Positions 17,339 to 26,273 are shown, counted from the stretch's first letter. The stretch: DNA of 64,000 nt from an uncultured Sphingomonadaceae bacterium (GCA_903871605.1 CAIQHF010000024.1:1-64000), one strand, 5' to 3'. The notes: a model not told the origin generated them from the sequence alone. Program-made: numbers and translations.

Positions 17339-18229
17339 TCAATCGAGCTCGGCGAGCAATGCCCGGAAGGCGGCATCCGGCGCGGCGACCGCGTCGGCGA
17401 AGCCGATATCGACGCCCTGGGCGCCGAGGAACGTGCCGGCCTCGGTCGAGGACACGGCCTTGACCTTCATCCCGCGATTGCGGGCGACGGTTTCGTCGAA
17501 GAGCCTGCCAACCATATCGACATCGATCTGGAGGCGCTCGATCGCGCCTTCAGACAGCTCGATCATCTCGCTGCCCTCACCCTTGAAGGCGCCCTTCGTG
17601 ACCAGCGTCGGGGTGATGCCCGTGTTCGCCAGCCACTTGGCGAGGCTGAGATGCTGATAGATCACGCCGACCGATCCGGTCCCGCCGGTGCGCGGGACCC
17701 ATAGGCGGCGCGGATCCACGGCGCTGGCGAGCGCATAGGCGGCCGAATAGGCACTTTCGCCGAGGATCGCCGCGATCGGCTTGATGCCGCGCGCATTGTA
17801 GATCGTGTCGACCAGATCGAAGCAGCCCGCGACCTCGCCACCCGGGCTGTCGATATCGAACGCGATCGCATCGACATCGTCGTCCGCGAGCGCGGCCATG
17901 AACTGCAGGCGGATGCGGTCGTAGCCGCTGATCCCGAACATATCGCCGTAGCACCAGAGCCAGCCTAGTCGCTGGATGAGGATGCCGCGCACCGGGATCA
18001 CGGCTACGCCGGCGATCACGTCGTAGGGCTTGTCGACTTCGCCTCCGCGGCGCTTGCGGCCGCTGCCCCATTCATCGCTGGCGCCGAAACCCGTCGCCGC
18101 ACCGCCGTCGGCGTGGAAGGCGCCGATCGAGCGCTCGAGCAGCTGCAGCGTGAGGGGGGCAGCCTCGGGCAACAGGGCAACCGGCGAATTGAAGAGCCGT
18201 GCCGCGAGGTGGCGGGGAAAGGCCGTCAT
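17339..18229 (-). CDS. S49-family head maturation protease (gpC/SppA-like)
   Basis: 296 aa. S49 signatures: VAVIPVRGILIQR, AIAFDIDSPGGEVAGCFDLVD, then LGESAYSAAYALASA with the catalytic Ser candidate, and GTGSVGVIYQHLSLAKWL. The catalytic Lys candidate is in LVTKGAFKGEG. It cleaves scaffold or portal parts during capsid maturation. Lies between portal and scaffold genes, and starts in an ATGA overlap with the small gene upstream. Confidence 0.93.
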   Translation of the reverse strand: MTAFPRHLAARLFNSPVALLPEAAPLTLQLLERSIGAFHADGGAATGFGASDEWGSGRKRRGGEVDKPYDVIAGVAVIPVRGILIQRLGWLWCYGDMFGISGYDRIRLQFMAALADDDVDAIAFDIDSPGGEVAGCFDLVDTIYNARGIKPIAAILGESAYSAAYALASAVDPRRLWVPRTGGTGSVGVIYQHLSLAKWLANTGITPTLVTKGAFKGEGSEMIELSEGAIERLQIDVDMVGRLFDETVARNRGMKVKAVSSTEAGTFLGAQGVDIGFADAVAAPDAAFRALLAELD

Positions 18230-18522
18230 CGAGCCTGCTTCCCGTGGCGCGGACCGGCGTTCGGTTTGACCACCGGTACGATCGCCACCGCGGGCTCGAC
18301 GGGGTCGGGTGGAGGCACCTCAGTCACCACAGCCGTCACCGGCGGGTTGCTTGCTGCGATCGCATCTGCCTCGATCTTCTCGCGCGTCTCGACGACCCGC
18401 AGCATCTCGCCGCCGATAAGGTGGATCGCGGTGCCGTTGCCGAAGGTATCGAGATAGGCGATCGCCGGGGCCGCGAGACGCAATGTGCGCTCGCAGCCCG
18501 GCCGGGTGACATCGATGAACAT
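18226..18522 (-). CDS. Small protein between portal and protease, FlbD-like N-terminus
   Basis: 98 aa from the ATG at 18522, coupled to the portal stop (ATGA). The first 50 residues (FIDVTRPGCERTLRLAAPAI, then GTAIHLIGGEMLRVVETREKI) resemble the short beta-rich FlbD-like pattern, where a residue list is followed by a valued G-x-x-L-x-V-x-E-S/T motif. The C-terminal half is Pro/Val-rich and disordered, ending in basic residues. Function unknown; position suggests a portal- or protease-associated head protein. Confidence 0.65.
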   Translation of the reverse strand: MFIDVTRPGCERTLRLAAPAIAYLDTFGNGTAIHLIGGEMLRVVETREKIEADAIAASNPPVTAVVTEVPPPDPVEPAVAIVPVVKPNAGPRHGKQAR

Positions 18523-20231
18523 CAGGCCTCCTGGGTCTTCGGCTTGGCCGCCGATTCGGTTGCGGTCTCGCCGCCACCGGCGGTGCTGTTCATCCACTGC
18601 GGGAACGGCAGGCCGAGCTTCTCCATGCGGCGCATCTCCACGCCGCGCTGGTCGAGGTTCTCTTCCCAATCGGCGCCCTGCCGAGCGCAGACGCTCTCGA
18701 GCGTTGAGAACCCTGCCGCCATTCCCAAGACCTCGCCCTGGCGTTCGGAAACCGGATCGACCCATCCGCGCGGCGTGCCGAGAAAATGGCACCGCGCGTA
18801 GGCGGTGCGCATCTCCGCGAAGCTCGGGATATAGCCGCTGGGCAGCGGAAGCTCACCGAGTTCGAAGGGCTCCTCCATCCACGTCGCCCAGATCGGCATC
18901 GCGGTATTGATGTCGAAGTCCTGCGTCCGGCGAAGAAAGGTCTTCTCGGACTCGGCGATGCCGCCGCGCATCGCCGACCATGAACTGCTCGAGCTGTCGT
19001 TCGTCACTTGCTCGCCCGACAAGCCGAGCACCTGGCCGACGCCGCGCAGCATCTCCTGGACGAAGGGACTGAACTCGCCGGTGTTGCCCGACGGCGATAC
19101 CGATTCGATCTTCTCGCCCGGGGCGAGCGTCGCCATCTTGGCGCCGGTGATGTCGAGGCCACGCTCCTTGTGGAAGTCAGAGCGCATGTCCTGGTACCAG
19201 GACCAGCCGGCCTGCTCGTCTTCCGGATCGTCGAGCGCCGCTGCGACCATCTCGTGATCGAACGGCGAGGTGACATAGACCCCGAACGCGGAGGCGATCG
19301 TCTCTTGCTGGAGCTTGATGCCGTAATATTTCGCGAGCAGCTTCAGTCGGCCGATCACCGGCGCGAACACTGAGATGCCCCGGCTCTGCCCGAACCGTTC
19401 CGGGTCATAGTCGTGATAGACCCGCTGCCAGCCGTCCTCGGGATCCTCCCGCGCGACACGCTCCCAGGTCATGCTCTCGGTTGCGTTGTACGTGTCGAAC
19501 TGGTGGGCTTTGCGGATCCAGTAGGCGATAGCGACGTCGTCGTCGTCCAGCTCGACGCCGCCGCGCATGTGCTTCGTGTCCATTTGCTGAAATGGGTTCG
19601 ACAGGCGATCCGGATCCACGCCCTGAAAGCAGGTCGCGTAGCGGGCTCCGGTGCGCGCGATTCGATCCGGCCGCCATTGCGCCACGATCAGCGACTCGCC
19701 GTCGACGAGCTTGTGGCCGAGGGCAATGCGGAATTGCTGGGACACGGTCATCCGCCGGCCGACGTCATTCCACCGGCCAAGATCGTTCGCGTAGTTCCGC
19801 CACAGCGCCTCGGCCGCGCGTCGATACTCGTCCGCCCAGACCGCATCGAACTTGGGGTTCTCGAGGCTGAGCGCACGGTAATCCGGCTTCGACACGGGCC
19901 GGTAGGACGATCCGATCGTGCTATCGAGGATCCGCCCGATCGCGCCCTTCGCCCATGCGTCGTTCCGATAGAGGTCGCGCGCGCGCCCCGCGATCCGATC
20001 GCGGAACGGGTTGATCTCGCTGTCGGCCGACCGCGTGATCGGAAACCAGTCGCTGAACTCCTGCGACGAAAACGCCGAGGCATCGTACGGAAACATGCCG
20101 TTGGGCCCGCGTCCCGACAACGAAGCACCCATGCCGCGGCGCCCGCCGGCGCCGCGCTGCCGGATCTGCGCGATCGCCTGCGACGGAATGACCTGGCCAC
20201 GGCTGTCGAGCACCACCGGCGGTCCAGCCAT
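18522..20231 (-). CDS. Phage portal protein (lambda gpB family)
   Basis: 569 aa. Family marks: INPFRDRIAGRARDLYRNDAWAKGAI near residue 75, GHKLVDGESLIVAQWRPD, QGVDPDRLSNPFQQMD, VIGRLKLLAKYYGIKLQQET and FLRRTQDFDINTAMPIWATWMEE. It forms the dodecameric DNA gate at one capsid vertex. Neighbours gpW and the S49 protease confirm the assignment. Confidence 0.94.
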   Translation of the reverse strand: MAGPPVVLDSRGQVIPSQAIAQIRQRGAGGRRGMGASLSGRGPNGMFPYDASAFSSQEFSDWFPITRSADSEINPFRDRIAGRARDLYRNDAWAKGAIGRILDSTIGSSYRPVSKPDYRALSLENPKFDAVWADEYRRAAEALWRNYANDLGRWNDVGRRMTVSQQFRIALGHKLVDGESLIVAQWRPDRIARTGARYATCFQGVDPDRLSNPFQQMDTKHMRGGVELDDDDVAIAYWIRKAHQFDTYNATESMTWERVAREDPEDGWQRVYHDYDPERFGQSRGISVFAPVIGRLKLLAKYYGIKLQQETIASAFGVYVTSPFDHEMVAAALDDPEDEQAGWSWYQDMRSDFHKERGLDITGAKMATLAPGEKIESVSPSGNTGEFSPFVQEMLRGVGQVLGLSGEQVTNDSSSSSWSAMRGGIAESEKTFLRRTQDFDINTAMPIWATWMEEPFELGELPLPSGYIPSFAEMRTAYARCHFLGTPRGWVDPVSERQGEVLGMAAGFSTLESVCARQGADWEENLDQRGVEMRRMEKLGLPFPQWMNSTAGGGETATESAAKPKTQEA

Positions 20232-20497
20232 CAGAACACCGGCCTGATAGCGCGGCGCGGCGCCTCTATGATGCCGAGCTGGGCCTGCAGCTGTCGGATC
20301 GCCATCACCAGCTGGCCGATGTTCGCCATGGTGTAAGTGACCGACTTGGATCCGTCGCCCTGCGCGTAGGCCGCCGACATCACACGCCGGCCCGAGCTCA
20401 GGTCGAGGTAATCCTGCTGCATCTGCGCGAGGCGCGCCTGCAGGACGCTCGTGTCCATGCCCGCCAAGATGCTGCGGCTCGGATCGTATCGAGACAT
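20231..20497 (-). CDS. Head-tail connector gpW-like
   Basis: 88 aa from the ATG at 20497, preceded by GGAGG. Pattern: ILAGMDTSVLQARLAQMQQDYLDLSSGRRVMSA and GDGSKSVTYTMANIGQLVMAIRQLQAQLG, the gpW/phage_GPW layout. It completes the DNA-filled head so that the tail can join. Sits between terminase and portal as in lambda. Confidence 0.88.
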   Translation of the reverse strand: MSRYDPSRSILAGMDTSVLQARLAQMQQDYLDLSSGRRVMSAAYAQGDGSKSVTYTMANIGQLVMAIRQLQAQLGIIEAPRRAIRPVF

Positions 20498-20507
20498 GCG
20501 ATCCTCC

Positions 20508-22694
20508 TCAGGCGAGCCGACGACTGAAACCGCCGCGCGGCTTCTTGGCGGGTGGCCGCGGAGCGGGCGCGGCGGGCGATGGTGGTGTGGCAGGCGGCGG
20601 TCGATCGGTGACGGTCGGGTCAGGCATTTCCATGGGCGGAAGCTCCCTGACCTCGGCTGGCATGCGCGCGATCGGCTCGACGATGGTAGCCAGCGCACCG
20701 ACCCTTTCGGCTTCACGATTGAGCTTGGTGCCCATGTGCATGAGGCCGCGCAGCGCAGCGAGGGCATAGACGCGACAGTCGAGCCGCTCATTGGCGCGCC
20801 CATCGATGACGACCCATTTGCGGACCTTCGGGGCGCCAGCTTTGCCTTCGATGTGGATCCGCTCCGAGGTGAGCTGTTCGAAGGCGCCGAGATCCCAATC
20901 GCCGTTGAAATGCATGTACCCGGGACCGTGCTGATCCTTCGGAAGGTAGCTGAGAAGGATCGTGTCCTTCGCCGCATTCACCCCGATCGAGATCGGCCGG
21001 TATGTCTTCTTCGAGCGCGAACTCGGCCGCTTCGTTGGCCAGACGGGAACGCGCTCGCCAGTCTTCGAGCCAAGTCCCTTGATCGCCCAGATCTTCCGAC
21101 CCAACCGCGCCTTCGAGAAAGCGTAGACCGCGTCGGTATGGTGGCCGCCGGAATCGTGGCAGGCCGCTCGAAGCTCGAAAGGTCGCCCGTCCGCGCGGTA
21201 CCAGATCCGGCCGAGATACTCGTCCAGCGCCGCTTGCGTGCCCGGATCGCTCATCTCGCCATCGATGACGTGATGCTCGATCGACCAGCTTTCCTCATCG
21301 CGGCCCCAGCCGACGATCTCCACCTCGACGCGATAGTCCTGCGTGTCGATGCCAGCGGTGAGCAGCGCGACGCCGTCGGGCACATATCCGGCCGGCCACG
21401 CTTCTCGCCGCGCGAGCAGGCTATCGGGTGCGACTTCCTTACCCGTATGCTTTCGGTAGGTCAGCGCGAGCTGGGTGTTGTGGAAGGTGAGTTTCCCGTC
21501 CTCGTCGACCGCCGCCAACCACTTCGCCGCTATCTCGGGCGGCGCATCGTTGCCCCAAGGGCTGTAGACCTTCGATGCCTGAAACCCTGCGTGCGTGTTC
21601 GGTACCGCCCAGGCGCCGCATTCCGAGCACTTCGCCCGGTAGACGGCATGGCGATCGGAGAACCACCAGTCCCAAACCTCGTCGACCGGATAGGCGAGCC
21701 CATCGTTGACGGCTGCTGCGTATCGATCGAGCGGCACCTGATGGACGTCGCAGCATTCGAACGAACGCGTCTGATGCCAGCGGATCGTGTTCAGGCTGCG
21801 AAGGCGCTCCCCCTCCGACCAGGGATGATTGCACAGCTCGCAGTGGACGCGCGCGGTCTCCGGCCGATGCGTCTTGCCGTCCTTGCCGCGGTCCCAATGG
21901 ATATGCCGGAAGAACTCGACGAACTGCCGGTGCCCGCATTTCGGGCATTCCGCCGATGGCCGCCGCTGGTCCGACTGATCGTACCGCGCCTCGATATTGC
22001 TCTCGCCCTTGATCGTCGGCGAGCAGACCGCAACGTTGAGCGAGTTGCTCTCGAAAGTCGCCTGACGCTCCTGGACGATATCGAGCGGCTTGCCCTCCTT
22101 CAGGGGCAGATATTTGTCGACCTCGTCGCAAAGCACGAGCCGGACCGGCCGCCGCGCCAGATTGTCCGGGCTGCCGGCACCGACGATGCCGAGGAAGCCG
22201 CCCGGGAACGCCTTGTAATCGAGCGTATCGCCAGCCGATCGCGTTTTCGACGATCCCACCAGGGTGCGCAGCACCGGTGTGGCCTTGATGAAGGGGCTGA
22301 TCCGCTCCTTCGAGAACTGCAGCGCCGCCGCATCCTTGGGCTGGACGATCAGGATGGGGCACGGATCGAGGTGTATGTGATAGCCGAGCAGGTTCTCGAT
22401 CAGCGTCGTCTTGAGCAGCTGCGTCGCCACCATGGCGGTGATCTTGCGAACGCCCGGTTCGGTTGCGGCGAGCATGGGGCCCCGCGCGATCTCTACCCGG
22501 GCTGTCCGGTATTTGCCCGAGGTGCTGCCAGCCTCCTTCGCCAGCACGCGGTATCCGTCGGCCCAGTCGGGTATGCTGATCCGGGGTGGCGGGGTCCAAC
22601 CGCGGCGCGATGCGCGCTGGAGACGCTCAGCCTTCGTCGGTACCGGTGAAATCGAGGTCGGGCTCGCCGAGCTCCTCGAGCTGCTGGTGGACAT
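20508..22694 (-). CDS. Terminase large subunit (lambda gpA family)
   Basis: 728 aa. The ATPase half has an unusual Walker-A-like segment (MVATQLLKTTLIENLLGY), VQPKDAAALQFSKERISPF and Walker B LVLCDEVDKYLP. Cysteine pairs CPKCGH, CELCNH and CSECG mark zinc sites in the middle. The nuclease half has TAGIDTQDYRVEVEIVGW and ACHDSGGHHTDAVY with candidate metal-binding Asp residues. The C-terminal 50 residues are Pro-rich. It cuts and packages DNA, probably at cos sites. Overlaps terS by 68 bases. Confidence 0.94.
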   Translation of the reverse strand: MSTSSSRSSASPTSISPVPTKAERLQRASRRGWTPPPRISIPDWADGYRVLAKEAGSTSGKYRTARVEIARGPMLAATEPGVRKITAMVATQLLKTTLIENLLGYHIHLDPCPILIVQPKDAAALQFSKERISPFIKATPVLRTLVGSSKTRSAGDTLDYKAFPGGFLGIVGAGSPDNLARRPVRLVLCDEVDKYLPLKEGKPLDIVQERQATFESNSLNVAVCSPTIKGESNIEARYDQSDQRRPSAECPKCGHRQFVEFFRHIHWDRGKDGKTHRPETARVHCELCNHPWSEGERLRSLNTIRWHQTRSFECCDVHQVPLDRYAAAVNDGLAYPVDEVWDWWFSDRHAVYRAKCSECGAWAVPNTHAGFQASKVYSPWGNDAPPEIAAKWLAAVDEDGKLTFHNTQLALTYRKHTGKEVAPDSLLARREAWPAGYVPDGVALLTAGIDTQDYRVEVEIVGWGRDEESWSIEHHVIDGEMSDPGTQAALDEYLGRIWYRADGRPFELRAACHDSGGHHTDAVYAFSKARLGRKIWAIKGLGSKTGERVPVWPTKRPSSRSKKTYRPISIGVNAAKDTILLSYLPKDQHGPGYMHFNGDWDLGAFEQLTSERIHIEGKAGAPKVRKWVVIDGRANERLDCRVYALAALRGLMHMGTKLNREAERVGALATIVEPIARMPAEVRELPPMEMPDPTVTDRPPPATPPSPAAPAPRPPAKKPRGGFSRRLA

Positions 22695-23274
22695 AGGGCT
22701 TCAGCGCCTCCGCCAGCTTCGCACCGTCGATATCGAGGTCGGCGGCGATCAGCGGGGCGAAGCGACCAGGCCATGCCTGCCAGGCGTCTCGGGCAGCGCG
22801 GCGATCGTCGAAGATCACGCGCTCTGCCAGCTCGAGCTCGACCAGCTTGCCGGCGTCCTTCTGCGCGGAGAGCAAATGCTTCAGCGCGAGGGCGTTCTCC
22901 TTGATCGCATTGGCCTGGACCTTGGATCGGAACTCACCGCGCAGCAGCTGCTCGATGAAGCCGCCGGCGATATCCTCGTCGATCTCGCCGTGCTCCGCGG
23001 CGCCGGCCAGATCTGCGACCACGGCGTCAACCGCCGCGGCCAGTTCCGGCGCAACCTTGGTGCGGTTGCGGGTCGCGGTTGCGGGGCCGGACCGCGCCTC
23101 GGTTGCGGGCGCCTTGAAGCGGCCGAGCCCAGCGTCGCGCATCCGCTGGTCGGACGCGTCGACGTCGACAAGTTCGCCGCTGAAAACCAGCGCACCGGCG
23201 CTTTTCCATTTCGATGCCGCTTGCCGCGAAACGCCATGAGATTTTGCGAAGGCCGTGAGCGAGACGAGAGCCAT
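22627..23274 (-). CDS. Terminase small subunit (Nu1-like, HTH)
   Basis: 215 aa. Residues 4-30 form a helix-turn-helix (LTAFAKSHGVSRQAASKWKSAG) as in Nu1-type small terminases. The rest is helical with charged residues (AELAERVIFDDRRAARDAW). It recognises the packaging site. Three copies of CGGTTGCGGG lie inside this gene and three near-copies directly upstream, candidate binding sites. Confidence 0.85.
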   Translation of the reverse strand: MALVSLTAFAKSHGVSRQAASKWKSAGALVFSGELVDVDASDQRMRDAGLGRFKAPATEARSGPATATRNRTKVAPELAAAVDAVVADLAGAAEHGEIDEDIAGGFIEQLLRGEFRSKVQANAIKENALALKHLLSAQKDAGKLVELELAERVIFDDRRAARDAWQAWPGRFAPLIAADLDIDGAKLAEALKPYVHQQLEELGEPDLDFTGTDEG

Positions 23275-23393
23275 CTACCCTACCCCGCAACCGGTTGCGC
23301 CCCCGCAACCACTTTTTCGGCCTCGTAGCTGGAAACGCATCGGGCCGCGCAACTACCCACGGTCAAAAGGGGGGGTGGAAGGACCCAAATGGC
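23275..23393. promoter_or_regulatory. Candidate cos/terminase-binding region upstream of terS
   Basis: This 119-bp gap holds one exact and two 9/10 copies of CGGTTGCGGG or its complement (23284-23293, 23292-23301, 23302-23311), including the palindrome GCAACCGGTTGC. Exact copies lie in terS at 23063-23072, 23076-23085 and 23100-23109. A G-run follows at about 23369-23376. In lambda, cosB sites for Nu1 lie right beside the small terminase gene, so this may be the packaging site. Inference from position and repeats. Confidence 0.45.
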
Positions 23394-23936
23394 CTAGGAG
23401 GTGGGCGCGCGGGGCGCCGCGGCTCGCCGGGCACGGTCGAGGGTCGCCCGTGCGTCCTCGATCGCGACCTCGGCCTCGGCGATCGCAGCGGCGCGGCGCT
23501 CGGCATCGAGAACATGAGCGATGAGCGGGAACAGATGCCGAGCGGCTTCGCTGCCGTCTACGTCGCCCCCGTCATCCTCCATGGTGCATCGACCGGTGTC
23601 CCAGTCGAAGGAGATGGTCAGCTGCTTCGTGGCTCGCTTGGGTTTGCCGATCCGAAGATCGCTGCGCGCTTGCGCAAGGCTTGCCTGCGCCTCGATCGTC
23701 TCGGACGTGGCCGTCTCGAGGCGCTGGTAGAGAGCGTCGATCAGCGTGCGGATGTCGCCGGCGTAGATCTGCACCTTCACGTCGTCAGCGAAAGTCCGCA
23801 GGAGGGCCAACAGTAGCTTGTCGACCGGGCCCTCGCTGATCGGCACGCGCATGACGCTCCGCCGAATGTAATCGGCGTAGCTGCCGTAGCTGCGGCCGGG
23901 TTTGCGCCGGAAGATGCTCGGAATTTTCAACGTCAC
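23394..23936 (-). CDS. Phage protein of unknown function
   Basis: 180 aa, not recognised. N-terminus basic (IPSIFRRKPGRSYGSYADYIRRS); middle helical with ALYQRLETATSETIEAQASLAQARSDL; then a beta hairpin-like LTISFDWDTGRCTMEDDGGD; C-terminus Ala/Arg-rich helix likely to coil. It is coupled to the upstream gene by an overlap of 4 bases. Confidence 0.7.
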   Translation of the reverse strand: MTLKIPSIFRRKPGRSYGSYADYIRRSVMRVPISEGPVDKLLLALLRTFADDVKVQIYAGDIRTLIDALYQRLETATSETIEAQASLAQARSDLRIGKPKRATKQLTISFDWDTGRCTMEDDGGDVDGSEAARHLFPLIAHVLDAERRAAAIAEAEVAIEDARATLDRARRAAAPRAPTS

Positions 23937-24637
23937 TTCCTCCCTGTGCTGATCGCACGCTTCAGCGCGTCGGTGAGCACCGGCTCGGCAAATTTCGCCA
24001 CATGGGCTTGGGCGCGGCCGTAGAAATCGAGGTGCTTGCGAACCGGGGTAGTATCCTCGAACTCGATCAGCAGCTTGAGGGTGGTACGCACCCCGTGGAC
24101 TTTGCTCTGGCTATCGCCGCGATTGCCGTATGATCCGTCGCGCCGACGGCCGCGCGGAATGTCGGAGCGCTGCCATACGCCGGCGATCGTCTTGCCGCTC
24201 TTCCGGAAGGTGACGGCACCGATGAACACATTCGGCTGCTCTTTCAGGCGAGCAAGGGTTCCCTTGGACAGGTTTCCGTACTGGTTCGTGCGCACTCCAG
24301 CTGGTACGAGCATGACCTTCTTGCCGCCGAGCGAGCGATTTCCGCCGAGCACATATGGCGCGAGATAGGCATTCTGGCCGCCTTTATCGCTAGTCTTATC
24401 CTTGATGAAGACCGTGGCAGTCAGGTTTTTCTTCGTCGCTACGGTTTTGCCAAAGGCGCGCTTCGTAAAGGGCGTCGCCTTGTCGAACGTCTTCTGTTCC
24501 TCGTCGAGCTCAGCTTCCTGCACGCCTCTGGCGAGTGTCGTCACCGCCAATGCGGCCGCGAACGGCACCTGCTTACCGGCAAGATCGCCCAGCGCATTCT
24601 GCGCGGCGCGGAGATCGACGCGGAGACCGAGACCCAC
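23933..24637 (-). CDS. Phage structural-region protein of unknown function
   Basis: About 234 aa if it starts at the GTG at 24637, the first sensible start after the stop of the upstream gene; the frame is open further upstream. Features: RVDLRAAQNALGDLAGKQVPFAAALAVTTLARG, FDKATPFTKRAFGK, and PNVFIGAVTFRKSGKTIAGVWQR. The pattern of a basic beta-rich protein with a conserved GVWQR resembles minor virion or tail-completion proteins, but I cannot name the family. Confidence 0.65.
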   Translation of the reverse strand: MGLGLRVDLRAAQNALGDLAGKQVPFAAALAVTTLARGVQEAELDEEQKTFDKATPFTKRAFGKTVATKKNLTATVFIKDKTSDKGGQNAYLAPYVLGGNRSLGGKKVMLVPAGVRTNQYGNLSKGTLARLKEQPNVFIGAVTFRKSGKTIAGVWQRSDIPRGRRRDGSYGNRGDSQSKVHGVRTTLKLLIEFEDTTPVRKHLDFYGRAQAHVAKFAEPVLTDALKRAISTGRK

Positions 24638-24638
24638 C

Positions 24639-24944
24639 TTATCGGCCCGCGCGGTCCCGAAGCTCAGCCGCAAGTGCGGACAGCGACGAAGCCAGCGCTT
24701 CAGCCTGATCCGCGTCGAGCTGCCCAATGAGCGCGACACCATGCGGCTCGCCCCGCGCTGGCGGCTCGTAGAGCATCATCCCGATGTTGTCGGGCCGATC
24801 TGCGGCGGGCCACTCGAGCAACATCGTAAGAAAGCCAGCGGCATCATTGGCGGACACTACGCCGGCCGGGGTCCTGATCAGCTGCTTGCCCATGCGATCG
24901 TACTCACGAGATGGCAGATCCCGCGCATCACCAGCATCGATCAT
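24639..24944 (-). CDS. Small phage protein of unknown function
   Basis: 101 aa. Compact alpha/beta-looking sequence (FLTMLLEWPAADRPDNIGMML, GVALIGQLDADQAEALASSLSALAAELR) with a C-terminal amphipathic helix. No family recognised. Lies in the same tightly packed minus-strand operon as the terminase genes. Confidence 0.65.
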   Translation of the reverse strand: MIDAGDARDLPSREYDRMGKQLIRTPAGVVSANDAAGFLTMLLEWPAADRPDNIGMMLYEPPARGEPHGVALIGQLDADQAEALASSLSALAAELRDRAGR

Positions 24945-24961
24945 GCCTGCGCTCCCGCGTT

Positions 24962-25225
24962 TCAGCGCAGCGCAATGCTGCCGCGCGACAGAAATGCGCG
25001 CGTGCGAGCGGTCAGATGCTCGGCGTAATCGCCGCGGAACCGTGGCCCTAGGGCAATCCGCCCGGTCAGCAGCCGACTATTGTCCCGGCCAGGGGTCGCG
25101 ACAACACAATCCTGGGCGGCCAGCCGATAGCATTTCATCAGGGTGACCGCGTCGACCCAATGTTGATCAGCGTCGGCGTTCGAAACGATGAGGCCCGGGA
25201 ATAGCACATACTTCTGGGCCGCCAT
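24962..25225 (-). CDS. Small phage protein of unknown function
   Basis: 87 aa (MAAQKYVLFPGLIVSNADAD, then WVDAVTLMKCYRLAAQDCVV). No family recognised; two Cys residues, no obvious signal or membrane segment. A sequence with RIALGPRFRGDYAEHLTARTRAFL ends the protein. Confidence 0.6.
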   Translation of the reverse strand: MAAQKYVLFPGLIVSNADADQHWVDAVTLMKCYRLAAQDCVVATPGRDNSRLLTGRIALGPRFRGDYAEHLTARTRAFLSRGSIALR

Positions 25226-25242
25226 GTCGGTTCACTCCGCGG

Positions 25243-25884
25243 TCACGCGGCGGCCATGTCGATCGTCACGGCGCGCCAGGATGCGTCGGGCGCCGGCCGC
25301 TCGTAGAAGCGCACATAGGTGCGCGAGCCGATGACGCGGATCGAGTCGCGGATCGCGTCCATCGCGCGGACCCAGCGCGCGTCGGCGATCTCGACCCGCA
25401 GCAGCATGAACAGCTCAGCGCGGTTGATGTGGCCTTCCTTGTCGACCTGGAAGACGCGATTGATCAGCGCGCGCAGCTCGATCTTGCTGTCGGTCGCCCA
25501 CTCGGTGAGGCACTCGTCGATCAGCAGCTTCGCTGCCTGCAATTCCGGGCCGAATTCGATCAGATCGGCTACCTGAACCTGGACCTTCTCGCAGCCGTCG
25601 AAGGTCGCGAGCGTGATGTTGCCCTTCTTGCCACCCAGCGTCGCGCCGTAGTTCTGCGCGATAAGCGCCTGGAGCGAGCCGACGGCCTCGAAGGTGCTGG
25701 CTTTGAAGGATGCGATCAGCTTCGAGATCTCGCGCGCCTGGCTCAGGATATCGCGGACCGTCTCGTCCATCAGGAGATCCGCGGCTTTCACGGACGCGAG
25801 CGGCACGAGGCTGCCCTTCGCATCGCGCAAATAGGGCGTACCGGCGACGTCGATCGCGGCGGGATGCTGGACGGTGTCGGTCAT
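25243..25884 (-). CDS. DUF3164 family protein
   Basis: 213 aa. Strong family pattern: YLRDAKGSLVPLASVKAADL, MDETVRDILSQAREIS, FDGCEKVQVQVADLIEFGPELQAAK, LIDECLTEWA and RALINRVFQVDKEGHINRAELF. DUF3164 is normally an early gene of Mu-like transposable phages. Here it is in a phage with an integrase, in front of the terminase genes. Function unknown. Confidence 0.9.
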   Translation of the reverse strand: MTDTVQHPAAIDVAGTPYLRDAKGSLVPLASVKAADLLMDETVRDILSQAREISKLIASFKASTFEAVGSLQALIAQNYGATLGGKKGNITLATFDGCEKVQVQVADLIEFGPELQAAKLLIDECLTEWATDSKIELRALINRVFQVDKEGHINRAELFMLLRVEIADARWVRAMDAIRDSIRVIGSRTYVRFYERPAPDASWRAVTIDMAAA

Positions 25885-26273
25885 GCGCGCGACTCCGGGA
25901 ATGGCGGTAGCGCAACCGTCTGGCCTGCCAGAGAATGGCTGCAGTCACCTAGGAACTGGATACGGCCGTGGGTGACGAAGCTGTGGCACTGCTGACAGGA
26001 GAAGCCCACTGTTGGCTTGCCCATCGCGATCTGCTCGCTGTTGTAGTCGCACCAGCAGCGTTTGCCGTGCTGACCGGTCACGAAGTGACCAGATCGCATC
26101 AGGACGGATGGCGTGAAGGTCGGCTGATCGACATTGCCGTTGTAGCCCCAGATCGCGCCGGGCCCGGCGACGGAAAGCGTGTGCGCCTCGTTGCAACCTG
26201 GGCACCAAAAAGACAGCCGGCCGTCGCCGCCATCGCGCAGGATCGGTGACAGCATTTTGCCTAAGCCGTTCAT
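25881..26273 (-). CDS. DUF6527-type zinc-ribbon protein
   Basis: 130 aa. CPGCNEAH at the N-terminus, AIWGYNGNVDQPTFTPSVLM in the middle and CWCDY ... CQQCHSF later are the features of a small phage family often mislabelled as ammonia monooxygenase. The Cys and His pairs suggest a zinc site. Starts in an overlap with the gene upstream and its stop overlaps the DUF3164 start (ATGA). Confidence 0.82.
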   Translation of the reverse strand: MNGLGKMLSPILRDGGDGRLSFWCPGCNEAHTLSVAGPGAIWGYNGNVDQPTFTPSVLMRSGHFVTGQHGKRCWCDYNSEQIAMGKPTVGFSCQQCHSFVTHGRIQFLGDCSHSLAGQTVALPPFPESRA

